Shown: one piece after another, positions 34,313 through 46,665 of the stretch
Position numbering within the stretch: the first letter of the stretch is position 1
How the letters are laid out: each line of letters starts with the position of its first letter
Source of the DNA: Nemophila menziesii
Lineage: Eukaryota; Streptophyta; Magnoliopsida; Boraginales; Hydrophyllaceae
Assembly (NCBI GenBank): GCA_029959085.1
Contig: JARWIR010000003.1
Coordinates: 36,877,505-36,941,504 of the forward strand
DNA: 64,000 nucleotides
Direction: 5' to 3'
The notes under the pieces: model-generated
Databases searched by the model: none
What the model was told of the DNA's origin: nothing
Seen by the model: only the letters and a program-made list of their open reading frames with translations
Translations under genes and position numbers: made by a program

Positions 34313-36255
34313 ATGTCTCCCTGTTTGTGATAAATAAATATCTTAGGAGACATTATTTTAGGTAGAAATTGGACTTAGTTGATAGATTTTAGGCATATTT
34401 TGCTATATTGTACTTGCGTCCTTCGTTTTATACTTATTGTTACTTTTAGAGCTTTTTCTGCGCCAATTTGCTTGTATAGTGTGAAGTTCTTAGGTACATG
34501 TATGCTAGGAGGCATTAAGATGAAGAGAAGCAGTAAAGTTTAAATTCCAAGATCAAAAGGAAGTGTCGAAAGATCAAAAGACATCACTTAAGTAGAGTAT
34601 GAGGAGCATTAGATACTAAAAAGTCGTCACTTCTAACCCTTCCTGAGCCCCAAGCGGTTGATAATATGACTTGGTGGTTCAAATTAAAAAGATGTGTCTC
34701 TGAGTTAGCGAATATCGAGAAGTGGTTTTAGGTGATTTGGACTTACGACCCAAATGTTACACCTATTTTACTAAAATGTGTACAACAGATGCAGGAATAG
34801 TAAAACAGATTTGGGATCTAATTACATAAGGCTTGCTTGGGAAAACAATAATAAAGGAAAGGAAAAGAATAATTAAAAAAGAAATGAAGGGGAAAGAATT
34901 TTTTTGCTTAAACTGGATATGTTTTTATATAAAATATCATAAATGATTTTGGATATTTTTTGTTTTGATTAAAAGAAATACTAAAGAAAAGAAAAGGATT
35001 TATAAATATCATGAAAAGGAAAACATTAATTTTGTCCTCTAATCATTAATAAAATTCATTTTTCTCCATTTGACTTCAATTTAAAGTGATAATAAAACGG
35101 ATAAAAAGTTATTTTTGGAATGATCTCTTTTCTTTTTTATTATCTAATACAAAAAATGTTAAAAATAAAAAATCATTTCTATTCCTTTCCTTTCTTTCTA
35201 TTTTTCTCAATCCAAACAAACACTTAATTAATCCCAAAGATGGGCCTAATCCGTTATGAGCTCTATAAAAGGCTCTTTAGACCTCAGAATTGACTACGCT
35301 TGATCTTTATTTCCACTTTTATGAGAGAGAAAAAGGTAAAGGCGAGAGTATAAGCGGGAGAAACTATTTTCTTCAACCAACAGCTCAAACCAGTCGTTCA
35401 GTTAGGTTCTTTATTTTATTTTTGTATTTAGGGAAACATGTATATCATTAATTTAATTTAATTTTTTATTTCTATTATGAGCTAAATAATTTATACTTGA
35501 GAATCGCAATGTGGGTTGAACCCTAGTTTATTTAATTTAGTATTTTCGAATTTAGGACTGTTTCAATTTAAATTAAATCACATATTTCTATATTGCCTAT
35601 TATTTCGATCTTGTTTACTTATTTAATTAAGGCGCGAATTAGAAATAGGTCATAGTAATTATGCTATTCACTAGTGGCGGTGATCACTCGGAAGGGGGGG
35701 TTTAATTATAGAACTAGATAATAGACACGTGGTATTCATCATTGATCCTGGCGGACTTGGCTAATCGCGTAGCCAATTGGGTAAGTTGCTTAAACATTTG
35801 AAAGTAGCTTATAGTTGCCCTGACAGGGTCTGCAATACCGTAAGATAGCCTACCTTGATGGGAGTTAGGAGGAGAATAGAGTCCCGACTAATATAAAATA
35901 CTGGTTTTACCCTTAAACAAAGCAATAAATATATGAACTTAGGTGATTCCATAGAAAGACTCAAGCATATCTCTTATCTGTGTACTATCTTTAGTAGTTA
36001 TTTTAGTTTTTAATTCTCTAGTTTAATTTACTTTCTTGTGTTTAGTCTTTAGAATTCAAAAACCAAACAAATGTCTTCTTTTAATTATTTTGCAATTAAT
36101 TCTACTTTACATTTAGACATATCTATCATACCTCGCAATCCCTGTGGAGACTAATTCCCTTTCTATCTTACTTATTACTTGGAACGACCCATACACTTGC
36201 GGTTAGTTGCTCCTCCTATTTAGTGTTGATTTTTATCACACTCTAGGAGCGAACA
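34313..36255 (+). mobile_element. Athila-like Ty3/gypsy LTR
   Basis: It begins TGATGTCTCC and ends GCGAACA (TG...CA), followed five bases later by a primer-binding site. A TATAAA at 35264-35269 within GAGCTCTATAAAAGGCTC is a likely U3 promoter. Length about 1.94 kb. It sits inside the DUF4371 transposase remnant. Confidence 0.7.
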
Positions 36256-36259
36256 AGTT

Positions 36260-36280
36260 TTTGGCACCCCTGCCGGGGAT
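36260..36280 (+). other. Retrotransposon primer-binding site
   Basis: TTGGCACCCCTGCCGGGGAT resembles the tRNA-Asp-complementary sequence used by Athila/Tat-type gypsy elements (usually TGGCGCCGTTGCCGGGGA), with a few mismatches. It lies just after the LTR end. Confidence 0.65.
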
Positions 36281-36462
36281 TGCAGTGTGTGATTTTTGTG
36301 TTTATCCACTTAAGTAGAGTTAGTTGTTATTTTCTGTTTTACGCTTTTCTTTTGTTTTTGTCTTTTTCAGATCTTTTAGGTTTCGTGCATCATCGCGGAT
36401 CTCGAGGAATTAATAAAATCTTATAGGAAAAGGAAAAGAGAACAACTTAAGCTAGAGAAAGA

Positions 36463-37560
36463 GATGGCAAATAACCAAGAAATTCAAGTTCTTCAGGATC
36501 AAGAGGTTCCACCTCCACCAGGAGGAAATGCTCAACTCCAATTAGGACACGATCCATGGTTCGTGCAAGCTCCAGAACAAAACCCATTCTGAGTACCTGA
36601 TCTATGAGTAGGACATCTAGATATTCAAGTTGCTAGATTCAAGCCCGCTCCAGGTATATGTTGAATCAATTCCGAGACTTTATAAATTTTCAAGGAGTGG
36701 CTAGTGAAGATGCTTTCGAGCAGTACAGATTTCATGCAGATATGCGATGCGTATATTACGCAAGGTGTGACACGAGAACAAATATATTCTCATACTTTTG
36801 GATTTTCCTCATAGATGCATCAAGTGAGTAGCTTGATCAACAGCCACGGGAGCGAATCACTAATTGGGATGAGTTACAAACATCGTCTTTGGCCGTTACT
36901 ATCCGAGAAACATGAGGTTGAACGCATAACTAGCACTGACATCATTCCGTCAAGAGAAAGATGAACTAGTGGGAACATGTTGGACAAGATTTCAATGTGT
37001 TTAAGACGAGTTCCAGATCATTGTTACTCCGAAGATCAACAATTGTCCATTTTCGATAAAGTTTTTTATGGTAGTGAACGAAAAGATCAGACCTATTATG
37101 CGGAGGTGGATTCTTGATGGTTATGCCAACCCACACAACAATGATTTTAGACTTAATAAAATGAGATGGGGTGGAAAAACCATGAGAACACATGATCAAG
37201 GTACAGCGCGCCGAGATAGTGGAAGCGCAATTGATGAAAAGCTATCGGTGATGGAAGCAAAACTCAAGACAAAATTCAGCAACAAATGAAACAGCTTACT
37301 TTAGCTGTTCAAGAGGGATTTTCAGGCAGAAGAGCGAGTGTGAATGTCAACAGGTAATGTATGGGTGTTCAAACTGTGGAGCTAATGATCATGATTGGGC
37401 AAATTGTTACAACAATTCAGAAACCGTAATATTTGTTCTTAACCGAGGGAACTATAATTCGTGTGGTCAAGGATATGGTCAACCGAACAGAAAGCATATT
37501 GGTTTTCAATATTCAAATCCAAATGGGGTCGCAAATATGACTCACACATATCAGCCACGT
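36463..37560 (+). pseudogene. Decayed gypsy gag with CCHC zinc knuckle
   Basis: Frames start MANNQEIQVL at 36463 and are broken by many stops. Near the end 37366-37407 encodes CSNCGANDHDWANC, a C-x2-C-x4-H-x4-C nucleic-acid-binding knuckle, followed by an Asn/Tyr-rich tail as in Athila gag. Protease, RT and integrase are absent: the next sequence is another LTR start at 37561. Confidence 0.65.
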
Positions 37561-38210
37561 TGATGTCTCCTCATTTGTGATAATAAAATCTATTTTCGAA
37601 ACATCATTTTAGGCGTATTTATTAGTTTATAGGTCTATTTTAGCATGATTTAGTACACTTTCCTATTTAGTGTCTGGAATTAATTGTTTATTATTTTTAG
37701 AGCATATTGGGTTTAATTATTTATTTAGTGTGAAACTTTAGAGATATATGGTAATTAATTAGAGTCCAAGTTGGTTCCAAGAGTTAAAGGAAAGAAGATA
37801 AACATGGAACTTGAAGATAAGGAAGTAAAAGCTAAAAATATGGAAAAGGAAGAGTTGCCATAAATCTGAATTCCAGCACCTACGATTACAAATCAGCGTA
37901 TATCTCAAAATCGGTGAGGAATCTGGAGAAACGGTCAAGAGAAAGGTTAAAGATCTTTCCGAGAAGATGAATTTAGACTACTCATTCGCATCAAACGGAT
38001 AAGAATTGAAGCTGTTAGGACAAAAAAAAACGGGGTTGATTTCATATTTTTGGGCTACGAATTTGAGTTGGGTTAGGAGTCCAACACTTACCTTCTCCTT
38101 CAAGAAAACGATTAGGTCTTCCTATACACTATAAATACAGCCTCTTATCATTAGAAAATCATCCTTGGCCAAACCTTAAGCCAAGAGGAAGCTTACAACA
38201 CAAGAAAAGA
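37561..38210 (+). mobile_element. Second LTR or LTR fragment
   Basis: Starts TGATGTCTCCTCATTTGTGA directly after the gag remnant, with a TATAAATA at about 38133. It resembles the LTR at 34313 only in outline and the fragment at 33303 more closely, so it may belong to a different subfamily. The 3' limit is uncertain. Confidence 0.5.
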
Positions 38211-38475
38211 AGTCTGGAAGGAGATGTTCATCAATATTGTCTTCTTCAACCTTTGAATTTGTAATTTGTAATAAGCAGAGAAGACAAAGTAAGAGGAGAA
38301 GAAGAATAGTACACAATAAATGATCCTAGAGCAAAATATCTAAAAAGTCTCATGCAGTAAAGCTCAAAAAATAATGCACACGTATGCTTAATATACACAT
38401 AATCAACAATCCATAAATTCAAGCCTAGATTAACTTCGGAATGCAAGAAGGAGAGGTTTCAACTCAGTTCATGTT

Positions 38476-38793
38476 AATGGCTATAGGTTGTTCATAGATC
38501 CTAATATAGCATCCAATGGTCCACTTACCTACAACCTAATAGCTCAATTGTTTCTCCATCAAGTAGTTAGAAATCCTAAGGTCTTTACGGTTATAACGTG
38601 GCTTAAGGACGGTGTAATATTTGAACAGGTGCAATTTAAGGTATTTAAAGCAATAAAGTTTCATGGTTCTCCCGGGAATTGTTTGTTCTTAGACGCTATT
38701 AAACAAGTTGCAAAGAAGAGAATCAGAAAACGTACCGCGAAGGTTCCAAGAGAACCCAAAAAGGAACCAAGATGCTTAGCATTTCTGAAATAG
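38476..38793 (+). pseudogene. Unrecognised ORF, possibly retroelement-derived
   Basis: An open frame of about 105 codons; the recognisable stretch begins VNGYRLFIDPN and ends in a basic KKRIRKRTAK tail. I do not recognise it. The VNGYRL start recalls the end of some gypsy polyproteins, but the position after an LTR does not fit that. No promoter or intron signals seen. Confidence 0.25.
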
Positions 38794-40289
38794 CTCCAAG
38801 GTGCTTAGCATTTTTTTGTACAACTTCATTTTTGTGTGCAGCAGCATTTTTGTGGACACCAGCATTTTTATTAGTTAGGAGTTGCGAAGCATCTTTAGAT
38901 CCTGAATACTTCACCAAGGTTTTCTTGTGAAGGTTTTCTTGTGATGCTTAATTTCATTTTTTTATTATTCATCCTTGAATAGTCAACGCTTTTGCCTTAT
39001 AATACTAGAATAGTTTATTTATTATATTAATGGTGTTGTAATTTATTTCAATATAAATTTTAATTTTTTGTCTTATTATTTAATGAATTTTTTCTAATAC
39101 TTAATAAGTTATTGAGCATACTCAGTAAACTTACTCAAATAGAAAAAAATCAAATACTCTTTAACTTTTTCCGATACTTAGCACTTTTTCCGATACTCGG
39201 TACTTTTCTGGCGACTCAATAACTTTTTCCGGCGACTCAATAACTTTTTTCGACAACTCAATAACTTATTCCATACTCGGTGCTCCATACTCAATATTTT
39301 TTCCAGCGGTGATCGGCGATGGTCGGTGGTTGTGGTCGGAGCTAGAAATTATTGATACTTAATGAAGAAGGAGAGAGAAAAAATGATAAAGGTGGAAAAG
39401 ATTAATGATAATGGAGGAGGAGAGAAAAAAAAAATCTACATTTTTTAAATTATATACAATATAAGGGTATATATAACAATAGGCATCTTAAATGCTTCTT
39501 TAGGAGTGAGACGGATAAAATATTACTTTTGTGACATAAAATGATTTCCAATACCCTATAGATAATTCATCATTAATAGTTTACTTATGTATTTTCATAA
39601 TATTCTATTTCTTACATAAATGACATAGATGCATTTAAAAGCATTTTTAAACATGGCTTTTATTTTTAAAAAGAAAATGTCAAAAAAATGTGCTTGTTCT
39701 CTAACATACCAATATTTTTATTTTATTTTTTAAGAAATTGTTTTTATTTTCTTTAATCAAATACTATTCTTATTAGTATTTTAAAAATTATATAGAAAAT
39801 AAAATCATAAAATGCCAAATTAAATGGTTACCAATTTGTAATTTCTTTTATCTTATCTTAAAGTTTGTTTGGATTAATGATATTTACTTAGAAAAGAAAA
39901 AGAAAGACCAGATATAATAAAGAATAAAAGATAAAAATATTAAAAATTATTAAATAAATTTATGTATTTGATATTTAAATTAGAAAATTAAAAAAAAACA
40001 ATGATTGAATAATTCTTATATTTAGTAATATATTTTGTAATTAAAGAACATACATAATTTAGATATTACAACACAATAAAAGAATCTTCTTTTTCAACAA
40101 TATTAAATTGGAAAAATTGAACATTTAAAATTATAAAATATTCTAAAAATATTTTACTAACTTTTTTTCTAGTTCCTTCTAATTTAAATAAATAAATTAA
40201 TTAATAATTTAAATCTAATCTTACCTCTCCCAATCACTTTTATCCAAACAACCCTCGGCTTTCTTTCTTGGATATATAATTGAAACTTT
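38794..40289. other. AT-rich stretch, no gene
   Basis: No coding signal. It contains short imperfect repeats: GCATTTTTGT-type words at 38810-38875, a doubled TTTTCTTGTGA near 38930, and three near-copies of CGACTCAATAACTTTTT between 39210 and 39270. From 39500 it is very AT-rich. Confidence 0.6.
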
Positions 40290-41160
40290 TGAAAAAAAAA
40301 TCTGATAAAAATATTTAATTATAAAAAAACAATTTGTAATAATTTAGTTTATAAAAAAATATCTAATAAAATAAATATTTATGAAAACATTATTCCTATC
40401 TTTTTATACCTATATTATTTTATTTTTAATATATTATTTATTTTTTAATATTAAACAAATAATAGGGCATTTCCACCATCTATATCATCATAACCACCAC
40501 CACTGCCATGTATTTAACCACCGCTACAACCACTACCACCAGCATCTCCACAACCACAATCACCACCACTACCTACTGTTAATTCTATCACACGTGCGTG
40601 TCTAGAATTTTTTTAAATCGTTATAACTAATTCTAAAAAAATCAGAAAAATAAAAGATTTGTATTTTTTGACAAATCAAATTAATACTTACGTATATGTT
40701 TTTTTTGTAAACATGAAATTCACTGTTCGAAACAATAAATTTCATGTTTATGAAAATAAATTCAAAATAAATCATAAACATAAATATTAATTTGTCTCTT
40801 TTAAAAATGTAATTTCTGATTTTTTTGATTTTTTAAAAATTAGTTATGACGATTTCTAAAAAATTCTCAAACGCACGTATATGATGGAATTAGTAGTAGT
40901 TAGTGGTGGTGGTGGTTGAGATTGTAGTGGTGGTGATGATAGTAATAAGGTGGTGCTGGTGGTTATGGTGGTGGAGGCAGCGACGGTGGTGGTGGTAGCG
41001 GCAGCCGCGATGGCAATAATGGTGGAAAGTTATAAAGGGTGGTTAAATTTAAATAATAAATAAAAGATTAATTATATAAAGATTTTTTTTTAAAAAGATG
41101 TATTTAATAAATAATTTTATTTAATAATATTTTTAAAGATATTATTAATATATAACTTTC
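40290..41160. mobile_element. Long inverted-repeat (foldback) element
   Basis: The two halves are imperfect reverse complements with a centre near 40729 (CATGAAATT at 40712, AATTTCATG at 40739). The left arm carries CCACCAC-rich sequence (40470-40570), then CACACGTGCGTG and ATCGTTATAACTAATT. The right arm repeats these in reverse order and complement, ending in GGTGGTGG-rich sequence. The outer parts are AT-rich, so exact ends and target duplication are not resolved. It resembles Mutator-like or foldback non-autonomous DNA elements. Confidence 0.65.
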
Positions 41161-41455
41161 GTCCCTCTAGTGTCATTTCTGCCTATTAATAATATATTGG
41201 CCAAAAAAAAATTAATAATATGAAGTAGTAATTTCCCACAAAAGAAAAAAAAAAAAAACCTAAAACATAATAAACTAAGGTCATTATAGGAAAAACAGCT
41301 CCACCATGAGCCCACCAAACGTTCTTTTTAGCGTGAACTAGTGTATTTATAGTCTTGAGGTACTTCACTGCATAACTAGAACCTAAATAAGGGTGTACTT
41401 TTGGGTTCTTCTTCTAGATTTCATTTTACTGTTTTAGACCTCAATCTCTCTAATA

Positions 41456-43657
41456 ATGGCTAAAGTGGCATATACGACACCGTCTTCTTCTATGATGACG
41501 GATTTTCTTAAGCAATCCGGTGGTGTCGCAATAATCGACGGAGGTCTCGCGACGGAGCTCGAACGTAACGGCGCTGACCTCAATGATTCTCTCTGGAGCG
41601 CCAAGTGTATTCTCACATCCCCTCACCTTATCCGCAAGGTAATAATATACTTCTATACGTAATGTATATTTAAACTTCACTATATGATAAAAGCCTTGAT
41701 TGTAATTTTTCCGACAAATTTTCTGAAATGTGTTATTGAATATTCTTATATTTTCTTTTAATTTATTTTGTAAAATAGACGCCCTGGCTGCATAATCTTT
41801 ACCTAATCGTGTATTGATATATATTAACTGTCTTGATCAATCTCAACTAGACCCAGAACATTAATGATAATTAATTAAGTACGTAACATTAGGCCCTAAA
41901 TGTTAATGCAGTTATTAATTGATAATGTGACAATCTACTTAATTTTATAAAAAATTGATACAAGGGGTGTTGATTTGGATCATTATGATACAAGTAAACA
42001 CTAAAAAATGATTATTTATATCCAAGTCATATATTTTAATGGACAAGTTGGTTAATATCTTTAAAAGTATGCTTTTTCGTTCCATCTTACTATTTAATCC
42101 AATCAAACTTTATCACTAATCACAGTTAAACAAGAGATCAAAGTGCACATATTTAATGAAACAAGTGACCAATGTTGACTTAGTTATGACATTTTTTCCT
42201 TCAATCATGTAATACTAGTGTGTATATATATATATTTATTTAAAATAGATCCTTTATGTAAGCTAGTGAACTAGACATGGGTAAATCTGACTTTGCAGAG
42301 TAGGTGAGTTTATCTAGATTCACTTTTTTATTATATTTTCATAATGATAAGTTAAAAAACTAATTTTTTATATCTGATTTTATCTCTTTTTGTTACTCAT
42401 GTTTAACAGGTACACCTTGATTACCTTGAAGCTGGAGCAGATATAATAATTACAGCATCTTATCAGGTGTGTTTCTCTTTCGTTTTACTTTTTACCCTTT
42501 TTACCCTTTTCACTGGGGCAATTTTTGATCGAAAAGTGGTAAATTTAAACAGGCAACACTCCAAGGATTCAAGGCAAAAGGTTACTCTGATGAAGAAAGT
42601 GAATCATTACTAAAAAAAAGCGTTGAAATTGCACGTGAAGCTCGTGAATTATACTATATAAAGTGTAAGGAATCTTCTTCAGTAGAGACATTAGATGGTA
42701 AAATATTCAAACACAGGCCTATTTTAGTAGCAGCAGCTGTAGGAAGTTACGGTGCTTATTTAGCTGATGGTTCTGAATACAGGTTTTGTATCTATTTATT
42801 TTCTAACATTTTTGTTTATTGATTTTTGAGTTTTTTTTTTTTTAAAATTGTGTAGTGGAGATTATGGTGATGCAATGAATTTGAACTTCTTAAAGGATTT
42901 TCATCGAAAAAGAGTTGAGTTTCTTGTAGATGCGGGTCCCGATCTTATAGCTTTTGAAACTATCCCAAATAAGCTAGAAGCTCAGGTACTGGTTCAAATA
43001 TTATATATTATATATAGAAATGAGAAATTATGGGATTATAAAATAAACAGGCTTTTGCTGAGTTACTTGAAGAAAAAGCGATTAAAATTCCAGCTTGGAT
43101 GACATTTAATTCAAAAGATGGTGTTAATGTAGTGAGTGGTGATTCAATGTCTGAATGTGCTTCAATTGCTGACTCGTGTAAGAAAGTTGTAGCTGTTGGT
43201 ATTAATTGTACTCCTCCAAGATTCTTACAAGATCTAATTTTATCTGTCAAGAAGGTAATTTTTGTGTTTTGGGTTTTGGTTAAATTATTTTTACTCTGTA
43301 AATAAAATCTTGTTTAAATTTATGTCAGGTGACAGATAAACCGATAGTGATATATCCAAATAGTGGTGAAAGTTATGATGGTTTGAAGAAGGAGTGGGTG
43401 GTAGTCATTTTCCTCTCTCTGTTTTTTTATTTATTTATTATTTCTTATAAATATTCTCGCATGACAAAGCAAATAATCTATTTTTACATTGCTATAACTA
43501 TTTATATTGTTTTTTGCAGCAAAATACAGGTGTAACAGTTGATGATTTTGTGTCGTATGTAAACAAATGGTGTGAGATAGGGGCGTCACTTGTGGGAGGT
43601 TGTTGCAGAACTACACCAGATACTATTAGGGCAATCCATAAGACACTACGTGGTTGA
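41456..43657 (+). CDS. HMT: Homocysteine S-methyltransferase
   Basis: Seven exons: 41456-41638, 42410-42466, 42553-42782, 42856-42985, 43051-43254, 43329-43400 and 43520-43657, all with GT-AG introns, encoding 337 residues. The enzyme moves a methyl group from S-methylmethionine (or S-adenosylmethionine) to homocysteine to give methionine, closing the plant S-methylmethionine cycle; it is presumed cytosolic. The zinc ligands are visible: Cys253 in GINCTPP and Cys320/Cys321 in GGCCRTTP. The N-terminal [10 protein letters not shown] and the [13 protein letters not shown] segment are typical of the family. Length is as expected. A TATA-like TATTTATA lies about 105 bp upstream of the ATG. No breaks, so probably functional. 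Which paralogue class (HMT1, 2 or 3) I cannot tell. Confidence 0.95.
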
Positions 43658-44202
43658 TTGCTGGTTCAAGTACACGAGATGCTGCCTTTTGTATATGAGT
43701 TTCTGTGACCATTGAGGAAAATATATTTTTGCTCGGTGGTTAAGAAACTTCTACTTGTATTTGATCATGTATCGCTTTAAATTTTGTGTGGTTGAGGATT
43801 TAGCAACAATTTTTTTTATCTCTGCCAATAAACTGAAATTGCAGATTCAACTTCTATTCTACGTAGGGTTAATTTTATTTTATTTTTTGACGGAAAAATA
43901 TCTTATATATCTCCATTGTCTTTAGCATCTGACATGAGTCTGGTGAACATACAGTTAGTACTAGTTACATTTGTGTGAACTCGAGTAGTATATCTAAGCG
44001 TGTCTGCACGTGTGTTGAAATGTTTTAGGAGATGTTAGAAATTCACCCGTCCGCCAACTTTTCAATCCTTCTCAACACTAGTTGTATATACCAATTCGTG
44101 GTTGATGGTCACCTAATACCTTGAACCATCTCAAGATTATCTGAAAAAAATGTCAGAATTTTTGTAGAGTTTTGTAACCTTCAAAATCGCTAAATTCGTC
44201 TT
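43658..44202. other. HMT 3' region and intergenic
   Basis: Contains the HMT 3' UTR. No gene or repeat recognised before the LINE remnant. Confidence 0.6.
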
Positions 44203-45456
44203 TTATAGCTGGCTCACGATATAAATTCTGATGATGATTAGTTCTGTTCCCGAGTGTTGATGTACTTCCGCAATACCAATTCCAGTAGGTTCCCACGAAT
44301 TATTGTAGGATACATCATGTAGGAACGAAATACTAGTTTCCAAAGCATTGGGTTTATCAAAAGATATGTTATCTGCTGCTGATATTCCTACATCATCCAA
44401 TCGTCGCCAAAATGTTCTTTTCAAAATGGTATTTGATGTCGTGATTACATTATCACAATTAACTTGTCTCTTGTCATTCAATGATCGTATTTTTACTTTC
44501 TAGATATTCCATATCATGGTAAATGCATACACACGGATAGTCTTTTCCTGCCATCCTTGCTCGTATGATTTTAACACTTTCATAGTCCATGTTCCCAAGT
44601 AAGAGACATATATGGGTCAACCCGGATATGCGGTGTTGATCTGCCCAAACGATCCTCTAACCGGGCATGTGAGCAACAAGTGAGACACAAATTCTGACAT
44701 ATACTGACAACAACTCAATTCTTCTGTCATGGCACGTTTCCAGTTTTTCAAATGTTTATCAGCAAGTATCGTATTGGTGCACGCTTTTGAAAAGATCTTA
44801 ATGCTCGGAATATTTGCCTTCCATGCATTCTTCCACAAATTTGGTGTAGCCATTTTAGATGTTGCAGCAGACTGTGGGGTGTTAAGAACTGTCTGACTTG
44901 TCAAGACTCGGTAGCCTACTTTAGTTGTGTACGAACTATTTTCGGAATGTGGCCCAACATATCCGTTCGCTTGTTGTAGAATCAGTATTCAGACAATCTG
45001 AGACATCGCTTGCATTTAGCTCCATATTCCACTCCCACATCCTATCATGTAAAAGTTGTGACACCCACTCCACCCCAGATGCAAGTGGTTTTTCAGTTGC
45101 CATGGAGAATATAACCATTGGTGATTCTAAATAGTTATCTCATTTTCGCTCCCAATTTGAAAAAACCCTTGTTGTTGAGGAAATCGCATCCTTCTAAAAT
45201 GGTAGTTCATGACCAAGTTCGACTTTGTCTAAGTTTCACTTCAAGAGAATTTGATTTAGGACTATAGTCTATATGTACCTTTTAACAAGGTTGTCGCCAA
45301 AGATCCCGTAGTTTTCAAGATTCTCCACACTTGTGCTGCCAACATTGTCGTGTTCATTCTCTTAAAATTTCTGAATCCCAAACCTCCACACATATTTTCA
45401 ATTAATATTTTTTCCACGCAACCCGGTGAATCCAACTTTATTTTTTCAAGTTCCAA
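44203..45456 (-). pseudogene. LINE remnant (RT C-terminal part, zinc-binding domain, RNase H region)
   Basis: Reading right to left: GGLGFRNFKRMNTTMLAAQVWRIL at 45262-45400 is the RT-to-zinc-domain connector of plant LINEs. WKNAWKANIPSIKIFSKAC followed by HLLLTCP (44617-44850) is the zinc-binding domain, with its CxxC degraded. 44203-44481 continues with an unassigned frame where RNase H should be. The frames are joined by stops. The RT core and endonuclease are gone. Confidence 0.75.
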
Positions 45457-46665
45457 CAGAATTTTGTGACTTTTATATTTTGTTTATATTGTAATACATA
45501 GAAACAAACTAACTACTACACCGAGTTATAAGGGAAAAAGGAGATACTTACAAACTACGAAACTATAAATACGAGATTTTTCAACCACCTTGTATAATAT
45601 TTTGCTTTCTAGTACACAATATTCTAAATAAAAAAGACCATGTGGATACCTAGTGTTCCGCGTTTTGGATAAATACATACACAGAGTTTTAGAAGTGGAC
45701 AAATAGATAACCAACATTTCAATTTTTGCCTTTCCGTTAGTATGTATGGTTAACTTTGTTGTTAAATGTCAGGTGGTTTGGTTGTTTTTGTAAATATCAT
45801 CTAGGAATTCATTAGTCATCTCTCCCTACCTATTGAAGTACACGTATATTTAACGCCTTCCCCCTTTTACTAATACCGATTTCTTCTTCTAAGAACCCTA
45901 AAATCTTCTTCACGATTAAAACTAACTCACTTGAATAAAACACGCCTAATATTTGGATAACAAAACAACCCACACTCACCCACAACTCCTCATTCCTTCT
46001 AGACGTTTCTTTTCACATCAATTGATCAAGTACACTAGCAACCAAGAAACAAGAAAATCAAAGTCATTTACATTCACGATGAAAGAAGAAGGTATAAGTC
46101 GTGGTCGTTTCCGTTCTAGGTGGAATTTGAATTGATAGGTTTTCGTGGTAGAGTAGCAATGGTTGTGGTGAAATGGGTTCGATGAAGTGATCAGCGGCAG
46201 AAGTGTCTTTGGTTGTAATGTTGCGCTGTTGAATCGCTAATTAATGGTTTTAGATGGGTTGTTTGAATTGAAATAAACAATGGTTTTTGGGTTGTATGGC
46301 AGAGATGGGCTTACAGTATTGACCTCTGTCAAAATATTGACAAAATATAGTCCCAAAAAAAAAAAATTGAACAAGATGACTATTGTCCTTATCAATAGAT
46401 AAGGTGGTCTCTTACATGCGATTTTCCTTTTTTTGGTCAAACCCTTATATACAATCAAATCAGCAGGTCATAATTTCTTATTACAAAATACATCTTATAA
46501 ATGAAAGAAAAATCTAAATGTTCAAGAGAAAAAGTCAAAATATGTGATCTTTGTATGTATGATTCTTAACCAACCCAAAAACATCAATAACATGGCTGCA
46601 GATCAAGTTTTATATTTCCTATACAGGAATAACAGTTACACATACACATCGATATCTATAACATA
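45457..46665. other. Intergenic stretch, no gene
   Basis: AT-rich. A few short open frames (for example near 45953) lack family resemblance or splice support. Nothing recognised. Confidence 0.55.

Noticed and set aside
40381..40605. His-rich 74-aa frame
   Set aside because: It is one arm of the foldback element read in frame with CCACCAC repeats; the other arm is its reverse complement.
41434..41680. Minus-strand frames over the first HMT exon
   Set aside because: They are antisense shadows of a clearly coding exon on the plus strand.
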